From Pachypanchax playfairii (taxonomy: Eukaryota; Chordata; Actinopteri; Cyprinodontiformes; Aplocheilidae), in contig SSNP01000024.1 in the NCBI GenBank assembly GCA_006937955.1, positions 806,001 through 870,000 of the forward strand: a stretch of DNA of 64,000 nt, in the 5' to 3' direction. The notes under the pieces were generated by a model. It worked only from the letters and a program-made list of their open reading frames with translations, was not told the origin of the DNA and ran no database searches. Positions 1 through 11,420 of this stretch are shown here, one piece after another; positions within the stretch are counted from its first letter, which is position 1; the number at the start of each line of letters is the position of its first letter. The translations under genes and the position numbers were made by a program.

Positions 1-2152
1 TAAAATCAACAACAAAGACAACTTTGGGGATTTCATCATTGAGATGTTTTTCCTGGATCTTCAATATTGCAAGGCAGTGTCTTCAAACATGAAAACAGGA
101 AGTCATTCATTGACAGTTGTACAGTCGTCCTGACAGCCAGAGTTACAACATCTTGGAATCTGGGTGTAAATAAATTCACAGAAGGAATGTACAGTTTGAA
201 ACATTCTTAGAACAACCAGTCTGCCATCTTGTTAGATGCATCTTAATTTAATGGTTTTTTCTTCCGTAAATAATCTTACGTTATACACTATCTTCCTAAT
301 TTTAACTAGCTTTCCTTTAGTACATCTGTAGTACTACTTTAGTGTTAATTATAGCCCTTCTTCTTATCTCATTTCTGTGGTAGAACAGAAAATTATTCTG
401 TGGTCCTGAGGGGAACAAGCAGGTCCCCCTGGTTCCCTTGGAGACAACATCTCATAAATCATAGAAGGAGGTTTTCATGTGGCTGCTGCAGAGTCACGCT
501 GGATCGATGGACGAGGCAAAGGGAAGGAAAGGGGCTGCTACCGCCCGAGGCGCACAAAAAGACCCATGTTTCTCTCAGCAGTCAGCAGCCTTCATGGTGA
601 ATAATCTCGACCCGATCTCTGTGTAAATATGATGATTAGGACGATTAACCAACACACAGGGTTCAGCATCTGGGGAGGTTGGAAGTTAGGGACTTAAAGA
701 TAAAGAATGGTTTAAATGTTTGTAGAAAAAAAGAGGTATTTTATGAGAAATACCTTTGAGAAATGCCACAACAGCTGGTCAAGCATGGCAAGAAATGCAG
801 TTTCATATATGGATTCTATTGAGTCTTGAAATGAAGCCCAGACAGAGTGAACCAGGTAAAAACGTTTTTTTGTCATGGCAACGCCCTTAAAATTAACTTA
901 ATCCGGTTGAATTATATTTGTTCATTCTCTTAACTAACACAGTCTTTTAAGGGTTTTTTGCCTCCTGGTATATTTAATAAAACTAAACCTAATGTAATTA
1001 GAGTTTTTCAGAGCCACACTAGCTAAGGATTAAGGACAGATGATACATAAAACTAGCATCTTGTGGCATCATCAGATAAACTAAAGACTGAAACTCATAC
1101 TAGAACCACAAATCCACCACTTTTAAAGAACCTAATCTGTGGTAGGCTGAAGTTTCGACCCAACGAGCAGCTACAAACTGCCTTTTAAGACTCTAGTTGT
1201 GTTCAATTAGTCCCTTCAGAGAGGGCATGCATTGGTTCTGCCAGATAATCCTTTGAGATTTGAACTGCTAACCTCAGCGTTGTCAGCGCCGAGCCTCCTT
1301 CAGTGTGCAAGCAGAAAGCCTTATAAATTATTCCATCCAATACTTCATCTATCTCCATGCATCAAGCTCAAATGTCCGTGTCTCCCCATCCTGCAATATT
1401 TCAATTTTCTGAGGAGATTCATCAAGAGGCGTTCAATACCAATACGTTAATGCTTATGGCGTCCGTGGGCCGCGCTGCAGTGGTGTCAGATGGTTCCAGA
1501 TGAATGAACAAATAAAAATAAAGATTGGAGAAGGATGAGCGGCTCCATGAAGTCATGGAAACATGATACATATCGTTTCTCATGGCAGAGAAATCCTGTT
1601 TTATCAGCTTTTTAATGTTGAGTTGAACAAATTACTCCAACTTGCAGATCTGGTGGAGTATTGTACTGCCCAAATTATGTTTAAGGCAGAAAATAATTTA
1701 ATACCAATGAGTTAAAGCAATGTCCAAACATAAAACAGTTTAAATATAAATATAGAAACATAATTTTTGATAAATATTTACACATATAAAACATGAGTAA
1801 ATTGCATTTATGTTTAAATATTTAAAGCAGGATTTTGTTGGTATGTATACGGGTGTCTGTGTTTAACGATGTGTATGTGGGAGTACTAGATACTATGATT
1901 ACATGTGTATAGGTATGTGTATATTTATATATAGTTGTGTGTGTAGATGTGTTTTTGTACCTGTATGTGCACGTGAGTAGGTAGGGAGCAGGTCGGTGTA
2001 GTGGGTGTGGTTTAGGGTATGTGGGGTTGAGAGTCAATAGGTTTTTTCTTCTTCTCACTCCTTTTCTAGTATTATGGAGAATGTATGTATTACTTTAAAT
2101 ACTTCTCCTCAATCAGTCAAACTTTTTGCAGGTGGGTGAAATGAGAAGGTGG
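1..2152. other. nlgn2 intron sequence, no gene seen
   Basis: No coding exon or clear transposon ends were recognised. At about 1835-2030 there is a degenerate TG/TA-rich low-complexity tract. Short open frames here have no recognisable protein character. Placing this in the intron upstream of the cassette exon is inferred from the absence of the large first coding exon. Confidence 0.5.
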
Positions 2153-2156
2153 TTAA

Positions 2157-2669
2157 CCCTCTGGGGACCAAGGGTTTTTTGGAGAAATAAACCTCGCCTG
2201 ACTTTTTTTTTGTTTAAATATCACCTTTCAATGCCCCATAATGTCCTATACCTTGTTTTTTTATTTTGAATTGAAATATCATAAACTGCTGTGTAAATGA
2301 GGCTCCTTTGCTTGAAATAAAGAGTATTAGAATAAAAAATACAAAAAAAAATTAGGCGAAAATTAGAATATCACACTTTATTCAAGAAAAACCCACACTA
2401 AATATCAATGAATAAGAAAAAAAAAAATGTGACAACCGCGCGTCATGCGCAAAAGACAAAGGCTCTGATTGGAACACCGACTTTGACACGACACTGTATC
2501 CCTTGTGAATGGGCTAGAGCGATGCCGGAACTACCGTCTGAAAGCTTGGATTCTCCCGATTTAGAGGGGGAAAAAAAGTAAGTTTCTATCTTTTATGGTT
2601 CGGAAGCTATGTTTGATTAAACACAACAAGGTCCCTGGCATCGTCGACGATGACGGCGTCCTCGTAGCG
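2157..2669 (+). mobile_element. piggyBac-like TTAA-flanked non-autonomous element
   Basis: TTAA occurs at 2153-2156 and 2670-2673. The left end reads CCCTCTGGGGACC and the right end, reversed, CGCTACGAGGACG, an imperfect terminal repeat of about 8/13. CCCTCTGGGG after TTAA is typical of fish piggyBac-like repeats as I recall them. Inside is a small start-codon exon (2522-2577: ATG, MPELPSESLDSPDLEGEK) followed directly by a perfect donor GTAAGT, probably the 5' end of the parent transposase gene. The right boundary is the less certain one. Confidence 0.5.
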
Positions 2670-2673
2670 TTAA

Positions 2674-3813
2674 AGATCCGACATCTTTCCTCAAGCAGAA
2701 AACATTTTCACCTGAATAAATAATTGCTGTTGCCTAAAGTTTAATATTAACGTGCTCATCTGAACTTATAGAACTCAGTCCTTAATAAAAATACAAGGAC
2801 AAAACAAAAAGTAGAGTTTGGGAAGAAGTTGGGGATCTTCAGACAGTTTTTGTGGAAGTTGGAAGTCAGAAAAACTTCAGTACAACTCCTACAAACCAAA
2901 TCTGACAGAGTACACCTTTGTTTTAGCACCTTTGTCACCCTTGTTTTTTTTTATTCTGCTCTCACTTGAGCCACAGTCTCGTATATTCAGCTTAAAGTTT
3001 CTGTCTTTGAGGTCCTATATATTTAAAACAGGTCACAACACACGATTCCAAAATTTGGCAAGGTACTACGTTATGTTTCTTCCTGTTGCAAGTCGTAAAA
3101 TTTACAGGCTGAAGAACCAGACGGGAGTCAGAGTTTCAACAGGCAAGAGAAGAAAACAAAATCAGTCCTTTACATGGGGTACTTAAAACTAGGATGTACT
3201 GTATATAGAGGCATTAACATCTGGCTGGTTATGGTGATTATTTAGAGCCAGATGTGGAGATCAGGCAGAGAGACATACGAGAACAGAAGTCCAGGAAACC
3301 TTCAGATCAGCAAATATATTTACACATCATTCAAATAGAACCTGACTAAACACAAATGCAGTTATTAAATTATTTAATTCATTAAGAGATAAAAACGTAT
3401 GAAGGAAAACTCATTTAAATATTACTGTTTGTGCCTGTTGTCAATTGCACAAGCAATCTTAGTAAATCACCTGCAAATTAGGAAACTGCCCTTTTCCTAC
3501 ACACGCGCTCTTTACTTGGAATAATAAATCAGACCCTATGAGGTTCCTAGCAGGTCATTGATCTGGAGCCCATCAGCTGAGATGAGGGGAGTAAATACTT
3601 TTTGACTCCTAAATAATAAGTTATGAGTCATGTGATTAGAGTGAGGTCTGTCTTTTCCCTTTAAATTTAAACAAATTATATATGAGACATAAAACCTTTT
3701 TACCAGCGCTGTTTGGTTACTGAATTGACTGAACCTTCATACTTTATAATGGACAAATACAAAAAAATCTAACAAGGTACCATCACAGATCCTGGTTCAT
3801 TTATTTACATACA
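2674..3813. other. intron sequence, no gene seen
   Basis: No exon, transposon end or tandem array is supported. The 122-residue open frame at 2818-3186 has no domain character and no splice context. Confidence 0.5.
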
Positions 3814-3815
3814 TA

Positions 3816-4015
3816 CAGTGGGGCAAAAAAGTATTTAGTCAGCCACCAATTGTGTAAGTTCTCCCACTTAAAAAGATCAGAGAGGCCTGTAATTTTCATC
3901 ATAGGTATACCTCAACTATGAGAGACAAAATGAGGAAAAAAAATCCAGAAAATCACATTGTCTGATTTTTAAAGAATTTATTTGCAAATTATGGTGGAAA
4001 ATAAGTATTTGGTCA
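3816..4015 (+). repeat. left terminal inverted repeat of the Tc1-like element
   Basis: A 200-bp repeat matching the reverse complement of 5218-5417 without a difference that I could find, including the eight-A run. Outer motif at 3816-3842, inner motif near 3990-4016. Confidence 0.95.
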
Positions 4016-4031
4016 ATAACAAAAGTTAATC

Positions 4032-5054
4032 TCAATACTTTGTTATATAGCCTTTTTTGGCAATGACAGAGGTCAAACGTTTTCTGTAAGTCTTCACAAG
4101 GTTTTCACACACTGTTGCTGGTATTTTGGCCCATTCCTCCATGCAGATCTCCTCTAGAGCAGTGATGTTTTGGGGCTGACGCTGGGCAACACGGACTTTC
4201 AACTCCCTCCAGAGATTTTCTATGGGGTTGAGATCTGGAGACTGGCTAGGCCACTCCAGGACCTTGAAATGCTTCTTACGAAGCCACTCCTTCGTTGCCC
4301 GGGCGGTGTGTTTGGGATCATTGTCATGCTGAAAGACCCAGCCACGTCTCATTTTCAATGCCCTTGCTGATGGAAGGAGGTTTTCACTCAAAATCCTACG
4401 ATACATGGCCCCATTCATTCTTTCCTTTACACGGATCAGTCGTCCTGGTCCCCTTGCAGAAAAACAGCCCCAAAGCATGATGTTTCCACCCCCATGCTTT
4501 ACAGTAGGTATGGTGTTCTTTGGATCCAACTCAGCATTCTTTCCCCTCCAAACACGACAAGTTGAGTTTCTACCAAAAAGTTCTATTTTGGTTTCATCTG
4601 ACCATATGATGTTCTCCCAATCCTCTTCTGGATCATCCAAATGCTCTCTAGCAAACCGCAGACGGGCCTGGACGTGTCCTGGCTTCAGCAGGGGGACACG
4701 TCTGGCACTGCAGGATTTGAGTCCCTGGCGGCGTAGTGTGTTACTGATGGTAGCCTTTGTTACTTTGGTCCCAGCTCTCTGCAGGTCATTCACTAGGTCC
4801 CTCCGTGTGGTTCTGGGATTTTTGCTCACCGTTCTTGTGATCATTTTGACCCCACGGGGTGAGATCTTGCGTGGAGCCCCAGATCGAGGGAGATTATCAG
4901 TGGTCTTGTATGTCCTCCATTTTCTAATAATTGCTCCCACAGTTGATTTCTTCACACCAAGCTGCTTACCTATTGCAGATTCAGTCTTCCCAGCCTGGTG
5001 AAGGTCTACAATTTTGTTTCTGGTGTCCTTTGACAGCTCTTTGGTCTTGGCCAT
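4032..5054 (-). CDS. Tc1-family DD34E transposase, intact
   Basis: A 340-residue protein, the same length as Sleeping Beauty transposase, that would cut and paste its own element at TA sites. Residues 8-50 form a first helix-turn-helix (paired-like) domain. Residues 58-64 (SGAPRKI) sit in the GRPR-like hook position, and about 74-126 form the second helix-turn-helix. The catalytic domain shows WSDE with D153, a glycine-rich box [14 protein letters not shown] (187-199), [10 protein letters not shown] with D244, and [11 protein letters not shown] with E279, giving DD34E. No stop, frameshift or missing catalytic residue is seen. The start is the ATG at 5054, giving [10 protein letters not shown], a usual Tc1 N-terminus; the stop is TGA at 4034-4032. 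The gene sits between 200-bp inverted repeats, 16 bp from one and 163 bp from the other. Activity is inferred, not shown. Confidence 0.96.
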   Translation of the reverse strand: MAKTKELSKDTRNKIVDLHQAGKTESAIGKQLGVKKSTVGAIIRKWRTYKTTDNLPRSGAPRKISPRGVKMITRTVSKNPRTTRRDLVNDLQRAGTKVTKATISNTLRRQGLKSCSARRVPLLKPGHVQARLRFAREHLDDPEEDWENIIWSDETKIELFGRNSTCRVWRGKNAELDPKNTIPTVKHGGGNIMLWGCFSARGPGRLIRVKERMNGAMYRRILSENLLPSARALKMRRGWVFQHDNDPKHTARATKEWLRKKHFKVLEWPSQSPDLNPIENLWRELKVRVAQRQPQNITALEEICMEEWAKIPATVCENLVKTYRKRLTSVIAKKGYITKY

Positions 5055-5217
5055 AGTGGAGTTTGGAGCGTGACTGTTTGAGGTTGTGGACAGGTGTCTT
5101 TTATACTGATAACGAGTTCACACAGGTGCCATTAATACAGGTAACGAGTGGAGGACCGAGGAGCCTCTTAAAGAAGTTACAGGTCTGTGAAAGCCAGAAA
5201 TCTTACTTGTTTGTAGG

Positions 5218-5417
5218 TGACCAAATACTTATTTTCCACCATAATTTGCAAATAAATTCTTTAAAAATCAGACAATGTGATTTTCTGGATTTTTTTTCCT
5301 CATTTTGTCTCTCATAGTTGAGGTATACCTATGATGAAAATTACAGGCCTCTCTGATCTTTTTAAGTGGGAGAACTTACACAATTGGTGGCTGACTAAAT
5401 ACTTTTTTGCCCCACTG
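5218..5417 (-). repeat. right terminal inverted repeat of the Tc1-like element
   Basis: Reverse complement of 3816-4015 over 200 bp. It is followed by the TA duplication at 5418-5419. Confidence 0.95.
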
Positions 5418-5419
5418 TA

Positions 5420-7148
5420 CGTCTGTAAAATCCCAGTCAGTCCGCTCAGTTTTCATTTTCATGGCCATGTTCAGACGTATCCTCCGACAAACGAGAGACA
5501 TGAAACAGTCTGGAGCAACATCTCACTGCAGTTATATGATATAAAATCTAACCTGCACCAGATACGAGCGTTTTGATTGGCTGAACAAGAACATTTAGGA
5601 ATCTGTTTGAACTCCGGAGCTGCTTTCTTCCAGCTGATGAAACATGAACTCTGTAATTTGTCAGATTTTTTTTTCTGATCCTCATTATTCTCACTTAGCT
5701 GCCATGATTTCCTGGTTTCAACTGACTAGAACTGAGCTGATGCATCAAATACAACTTTCAAACATAAAGATGAGAAGTTGTTCGTGTTAAAACAGCTTTG
5801 AACTTTGATTTGACTTTTCTTGAGAGTTTTCTCTGGATCGTGAACCTCAACACATTCTGTTGTTGACTAATAAAAGAATTTATCAAAGTGATATAATTTC
5901 CATCTTAAACCCTGAATCATGTCATAATGAAGGAAGAAAATATATTTTTCTCAAACTTGGACCAATTTTTTTTTTTTTAAGTAAAAATATATTCTTTAAA
6001 AAAAGAAAATCAGGATAAATTAAAACAAACTGTAATGAACAGATGGAACTAATTTCCTAGGAGAATATTCACACCTCATTTCCATGAATATCACAATTTA
6101 TTCTCATTTTGACACAAACAAAGTTTTTAATCCAACCCAGTGTGATTGCAACTGAAAATCAGCATTTTTTTTTACAGTTTTATATCTAAAACCTTAGTTG
6201 TCAGTAGTTGAAGCCCAGTGTGACAATTCCCTTAGAAATTGGGTTTTATATCATGATTTTATAGAGTTGATTTTTGTAAATCTTTTATTTTCTGATTGAA
6301 AGAAAATTCAGCTTGATTTTGATGCAGAGACATAGAAATAAGGAAGTATGAGGGACCACTGTAGCAAACTTAGCTACTTTGTTACTATTTCTAACGACGT
6401 TTCAGACCCTCCTTAGCAACTTTTTTTCCAAAAAGCGCCTAGCAACAAATCTAGCGACATTTCTAACCTACTTCAGCTACTTTATTAGCACTTTGTTAGC
6501 ACTGTGGTACTTCCCACTAGATGTTGAGAAAGGGAATGATGTATGCAGCACGATCATGTGACACCGACTGACCAATCATAAGCCTTTCTCACTTTCTCAT
6601 CCATTGATCTTTCTTTAATAAGCCAAACATTGTTAATAAACCTTCACGTTTCAATTCTGTATCAAATCGACCTCAAACAGCCTTTTTAAAGGCTAATTTA
6701 CATGAATTTTGCTTAAAAACCACAAAAAGTGATGACGTGAGGATGTCATTAACTTGCTAATCAGCATGTGACATAATTTGGTGACATGTAGCGACTCTCT
6801 GGGTCAACTTCGGGTACTTTCTATCAGAGACAGTTAGCAAGGATAGTAGGTGCAGGAAAAGGTAAAAGGGTGAAGGAATCTTTTCAGATACACCACAATG
6901 TTTCTGGAACATTGTCTTTCGGCTGTTTTCACACAGCAAGGAAATGTTCCGGGTGTTGTATATGACGTAAGCTTCGTGCAGCCATGTCATTTCCTCAAAC
7001 ACAAGGAAGCTGCTGCCAGGTGAACTACTCACAGTGCTCGTCTTTGTGATATGGACAATTCTGCGCACATGGATACATTTAAGAGTGTTTTGTTCGGGGG
7101 TAAATCACATGTTCTTATACATGCTGTTCATGTGAGATACTTCATCAA
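5420..7148. other. intron sequence, AT-rich
   Basis: No gene is seen. About 6360-6520 holds loosely repeated phrases of the type agcaacttttt / agcgacatttct, resembling a fish interspersed repeat, but I could not define ends. Confidence 0.45.
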
Positions 7149-7150
7149 TA

Positions 7151-7856
7151 GCTACGTTTACATGCGCCAAATTTCCCCAATCTGATTAAAATCTTGGTCG
7201 ATCTGAATTCCCAAATCCCTGTTCACATGGACACTAACTGAAATGATCTGATCATGTCATGAGTACACATGCACCAAGCACTCGATCAGGTTAAATGAGT
7301 TGAGCATGCGCACAGCGAGTTGTCTTTCCAGGGGAAGAAAAAAAAGTAAACAAACTCCGTCCTTTCTGCACGTCTTTCCCGCCCCATCGTGTGCTCGATC
7401 TGACTCACGTTATCCCCAATATGGACCTTCTGCGGGTGATTACCTTTATGTTTGGGTTTTTACTGGTCGCATTAACCAAGCTAGCAGCTGAATACATATT
7501 ACTACTGCTCCTCCACCACAGGAGAGGAGAGCAGGATGACAGGATGACTGCACCAGCAGACCACTTCTGTTTACCTCCCGCTATGTTTTCTACTTGAGTC
7601 TGCGAAAGCGGAAAGACGTCACGCTGAAGTTGTACGCATGCGCAGTGGGCTTTTTTCACCCTTTCTTTCCGAATGGGTGTATACATGCACGTCTATCCGA
7701 ATGAAGATCGGACAAAACCACCCCTCTCGATCGGAAGTAAATTTCATTCTGATCAGGCTGCATCGGATCAAAACATTCTGATTGACATGTTTACATGACG
7801 TATTTTTGTTCCAATTGGGCGTTTATTCCGATTAAATGTGCCCATGTAAACGTAGC
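7151..7856. mobile_element. MITE-like element with GCTACGTTTACATG ends
   Basis: The left end GCTACGTTTACATGCGC is mirrored by CCCATGTAAACGTAGC at the right end. Both sides are flanked by TA (7149-7150, 7857-7858). The 706-bp interior has no intact transposase. A 68-codon open frame (7391-7597) begins with MLDLTHVIPNMDLLRVITF and has leucine runs, perhaps a vestige of the parent gene's first exon. The superfamily is not assigned. Confidence 0.7.
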
Positions 7857-7858
7857 TA

Positions 7859-10140
7859 CTGTGTGTGTTTTCAGTGTTCCCTCTGTTTCCCCAACGCTCC
7901 ACACCCCTCCTGCTTTTCTGGAACATTTCCTGTCTGAATGCAAACATCGTACTGGTAAAAGTCTATTCTTGTTACTACGTCTTCAGCTGCAAAAGTTCCG
8001 GAGCAGATTGTTCGGACAGATTCACGAACGACAAAGTCCAGAACATTACCGTTTTTCATAGCCTGTCTGAAAGGCGCTTTAGTGTCTTTCTGTGTTTCCA
8101 TGTAACTGAATGTGAACCCCGTATTGGGAGAATAAAAGGAATTGGAGAAGGTAATATGCATCAATAGATAGTGTTGTAAAGACTAACACAAACATGATAA
8201 CTAGTTTGGATGTTTAAGTGTTTTTTTTTTCCATTTCGTTCAGTCTTTCTCACCATTTTTGCATCTTATTCCTACCTAATTTCTCCCATGTCCTCCACAT
8301 CCCCTCTGATTTTTTTCAAATCCCCAGTCAATGCCATATGCTTCAGATGAGCAGTGAAGGCAGAAATAGGGTTCAGTATCCGACAGTCCATTTAAATGAT
8401 CTTTTTAGCCTCCAGAGAATGAGCTGACTTTAACAGTACTTAGATAATAAGCTCCCAGGCTTTGGCTTTCCATGTTCCTCTGGCTTGGTTTCTGTAGTCG
8501 TGCTCAAGCACAATCTGGGATATCATCTGATCTGAGTCTGGGATTGATGAAGTGCAGCTAATAGGATTTGATGAAGTCTGATACAGTCTGTCCTATCAAT
8601 TAAACATCCCATTTAAGAAGCAGCTCCCATTAACCCATCGTGCTGTGGAGATGCACCGAGTACCACGAACCTGCTGGGATTTCACATTCAGAAGTCCTAA
8701 TGAAGAGCTTCTTCCAGTGTCTGTTTAAAGTGTAAATGTGCTCATACCTATTAAAATTACAACCTAATGAAGGTATGTCTTCTTTTTACAAGTTATCACA
8801 TTTTCCTGAGGCTTTAATGATGTTCTTTGGTCAGAATTGAACAGAATTACAGTATTATCACCAGTTCTTTGAGTTCATTTCTTTGCTGCTGATTGTAGAG
8901 ACTCAGTGATACGCTTGACTTCACTCTTTCTGTGTCTTCAACAGGATGAGATGGTTCTTTAGACGCAAATTAAACTCAGTTACACTCTGAGAAAACCTGA
9001 AACAGTGTTTAGAAAAGAACTCTGCAAACTTTAAGACCTCATCTTCACTATATATATTTTAAATTATATCTTTTGTCAGTTAATGAAAAATGTCTGCCCA
9101 CATTATATAAACAAAAAAAGCAGTAAAACAAGGGTTGGGCATGTTAAATAAAGTTCACATATATTTGATTGCAATTAATCAGCTATTCAAACAGGCTCAT
9201 GCAGGGTTTCCTCTTTGCAATCCTTTCAAAATAAAATGACGTTGGAGTTCCAAAACCAGAAAGTGTTTTAAAAAAATCTTTATTTTCAAATCTTTAATTA
9301 AATTTTCACCACAGACTCTGTTTTTCCTCTCTTGAAATAAGAAAATATCCCCAAATTGCGAGTGTCCAGTGTTAATGTATTTATTTTTGCTTTTCTAAGA
9401 GCTTTTTTCATTTATTTTAAAGGTGACTGGATATTTGTTGGTTTACTTCTAATCCAAAGAACTTTCTCCTGTCGAATTAAGAAAAAAAATCCCATGAGGA
9501 TAAATAGAACAGGATACCACACTGTGCTCATGTACTTTGATTTCTTTAATGGCTCTCTGGGAAAACAAATGTTGCCAACTCCTGTGTTAATACTCCCAGA
9601 TGAAGTTACAGCTAGAGCCAAAAACAGGAGTGTAATGTCATAAAATGCCCTCAGTTCCAGTGTCTTTTTCATCAGTAATGCTTCAGTATTTACTGCTTAC
9701 ATTTTAAAATGCTGAGTCATCCTTTGCTTCAGCCACTTATGTGTCTCTCCTCTGAGAATCACTGAGAATTTATTTAGCAACGTTGACAAACAGAGAAAAA
9801 CCTGCAAAAGGAGCAGAATTTCTAGATTATGGATTTTAAAATGTAAAACAGTAAAATGTTGCAGTAACTCTCATCAATTATTAACCATTTGCTTCCGTGA
9901 TTTTTAGTTTGAAATGTTACTTTTTGTTACATATTTTTCATTCTGGTTTCATTCACGTTCTGCCACCTGTACTGATGAGTAATCATAACAAAGAAAGAGA
10001 TGTTTACAAGTCTGAGCAGTCGAAGAACGTTTCAAAGACTCAAATCAAACCCAAACTGAGACCTCAAATCCGTGTTGAGTATAAAGCAGCTGTAGAGCAA
10101 GAGCAAAGCAAACAGAGAGGAATGGAAAGTTTAAACTGTG
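7859..10140. other. intron sequence, no gene seen
   Basis: No exon or bounded repeat was identified. 8440-8720 is a less AT-rich stretch without repeats. 9897-10151 contains a charged open frame (KSEQSKNVSKTQIKPKLRPQ) lying just before a LINE endonuclease remnant; it may belong to the same retroelement. Confidence 0.4.
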
Positions 10141-10156
10141 TCTGCCTTTGATCAGA

Positions 10157-10294
10157 ATGGAGAATGTAAAATCCCTTGTAAATAAGATGGACAAATTTGT
10201 GATGTTAACAATGGACCTGCCAGAATGTCCTGACTGCAGTATTAGGTTTTTCGATGAGGCGTGTCTGCAGGAGCATATCCTGGACTCCAACTAG
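10157..10294 (+). pseudogene. LINE ORF2 endonuclease N-terminus remnant
   Basis: Forty-five codons from ATG to TAG encode MENVKSLVNKMDKFVMLTMD and end EACLQEHILDSN. This matches the start of the endonuclease domain in fish non-LTR retrotransposon ORF2, whose pattern I recall as NVRSLxNKMDEL followed by an ECS-x-M-x-FTETWL-x-E segment and DSN. The key ETW of the active-site strand has decayed to DEACL. The rest of the domain is missing, so the fragment is dead. Further pieces of probably the same element lie at 10967-11420. Confidence 0.55.
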
Positions 10295-10966
10295 CTTGGG
10301 TTTAAAATAAAGTTGCAAAAGGTAGTTGAATATCAGTGCTTGTCCTAAACAATCCAAGACAAGCTGTTGTAGAAGATCGTCTTTGCAACCTGGATATTAA
10401 ACAGTTAGTTCAAACTTTTTGTACCCGAAGATTTCACTAGTAGCTAGTAGCAGCAAACATTACATCTTTAGTGATTGCTAACTCTGTGCTTGGATGTTGC
10501 TAAGCCGCCGCACTCTGATGCATTTGTAGCAATAGGTGGACATCAATCTCTGCTTTACCAGAGAAAAAAAACTTCAACTTTGTTTATACCAGTGCCCCCC
10601 CACACACACACTCCCAGCCGTGACTATAAATAGTATCGTTTGGCAAAGATAGCAAGAAAGAAAAAAGCATGTTCCCCAGAGTCACACGCGCCCCCCAGAC
10701 ATCGCACAGTGTCTCCCTGGAGGGACATGCCCCACTATTTGAGAAGGAATCAGGAATGCAAACAGCTTCGTCACATGACCTGCATTTTGTAAGGCAGATC
10801 ATAATCAAGACTATCTCTGATCTGTGTGTAAAACTGTTGTTCAGAGATTTATAAACACTGTAAAGAGGTGACCACAGGTAGCTGAAGAAACTCTACAGGC
10901 TATGAGCCACATTGAGATGACATCGATGCCATGACTGCGTTTTTGACTGATTTAAACTTGCGTGTG
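10295..10966. other. intron sequence between two LINE pieces
   Basis: No gene is recognised. It contains a short C-run followed by CA repeats near 10595-10612. LINE sequence is not recognisable here, so either an insertion or a strong deletion separates the two fragments. Confidence 0.35.
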
Positions 10967-11420
10967 GACACTATCCCCACCAGAAAAATGAGAGGCTTCC
11001 ACAATGACAAACCCTTGATCCCCAGAGACCTGAGAGAACTACTTAATGAGAAAAACAGCCATCAGGGAGGGAGACAGGTATTTTATTGATAACTGGACAA
11101 AAATAACTCAAAGTCAAGGTTAGTCAAGAAAAAAGGTGGAGAGCAAGCTCCAGTAAAACATGAAGAAAACCCCAACAGAAGAAGGATCAGATCAATAGAA
11201 TCAGTTCAGAAATGAGGTCATGCTTCGTAAAATGAAACACATGATAGAGAACTGTGCACATCCTCTTCACAACACAGAGTCTTTATTCAGACGCTTCTCT
11301 GCCATGCAGACGGTCACAGCTAGAACAACTTCTAATGACTCTGAGGAAACTTAGAAAGTTAATTATTACAACATCTACATTCCCTTTGGGATTAGTAAAG
11401 TATTATTGAATTAAATTGAA
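10967..11420 (+). pseudogene. LINE ORF2 fragment and 3' tail
   Basis: From 10967 one frame reads DTIPTRKMRGFHNDKPLIPR then DLRELLNEKN before a stop, like the segment before the reverse transcriptase of fish LINEs (IPTRT, NKPW, DLK, LLNKKK). After a large deletion, about 11215-11330 carries KMKHMIENCAHPLHNTESLF, like the far C-terminus of the same ORF. At 11376-11410 it ends with ttccctttgggattagtaaa gtattattgaatt, a typical fish LINE 3' tail. Reverse transcriptase motifs are absent. The element is on the + strand, internally deleted and decayed. Confidence 0.55.

Larger units (their letters stand above)
3816..5417 (-). mobile_element. complete Tc1-like (Tc1/mariner) transposon
   Basis: A 1,602-bp element bounded by CAGTGGGGCAAAAAAG and its reverse complement, with TA target duplications at 3814-3815 and 5418-5419. 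The terminal repeats are 200 bp long and, read by eye, identical. Each carries an outer and an inner direct-repeat-like motif ending AAGTATTTAGTCA and AAGTATTTGGTCA, the IR/DR layout of Sleeping Beauty-type elements. One uninterrupted transposase gene fills the middle on the minus strand. It lies in the intron upstream of the nlgn2 cassette exon, antisense to the gene. The intact gene and identical ends point to a recent insertion. Confidence 0.97.

Noticed and set aside
4405..5001. 198-residue frame on the + strand
   Set aside because: Shadow of the transposase gene on the opposite strand.
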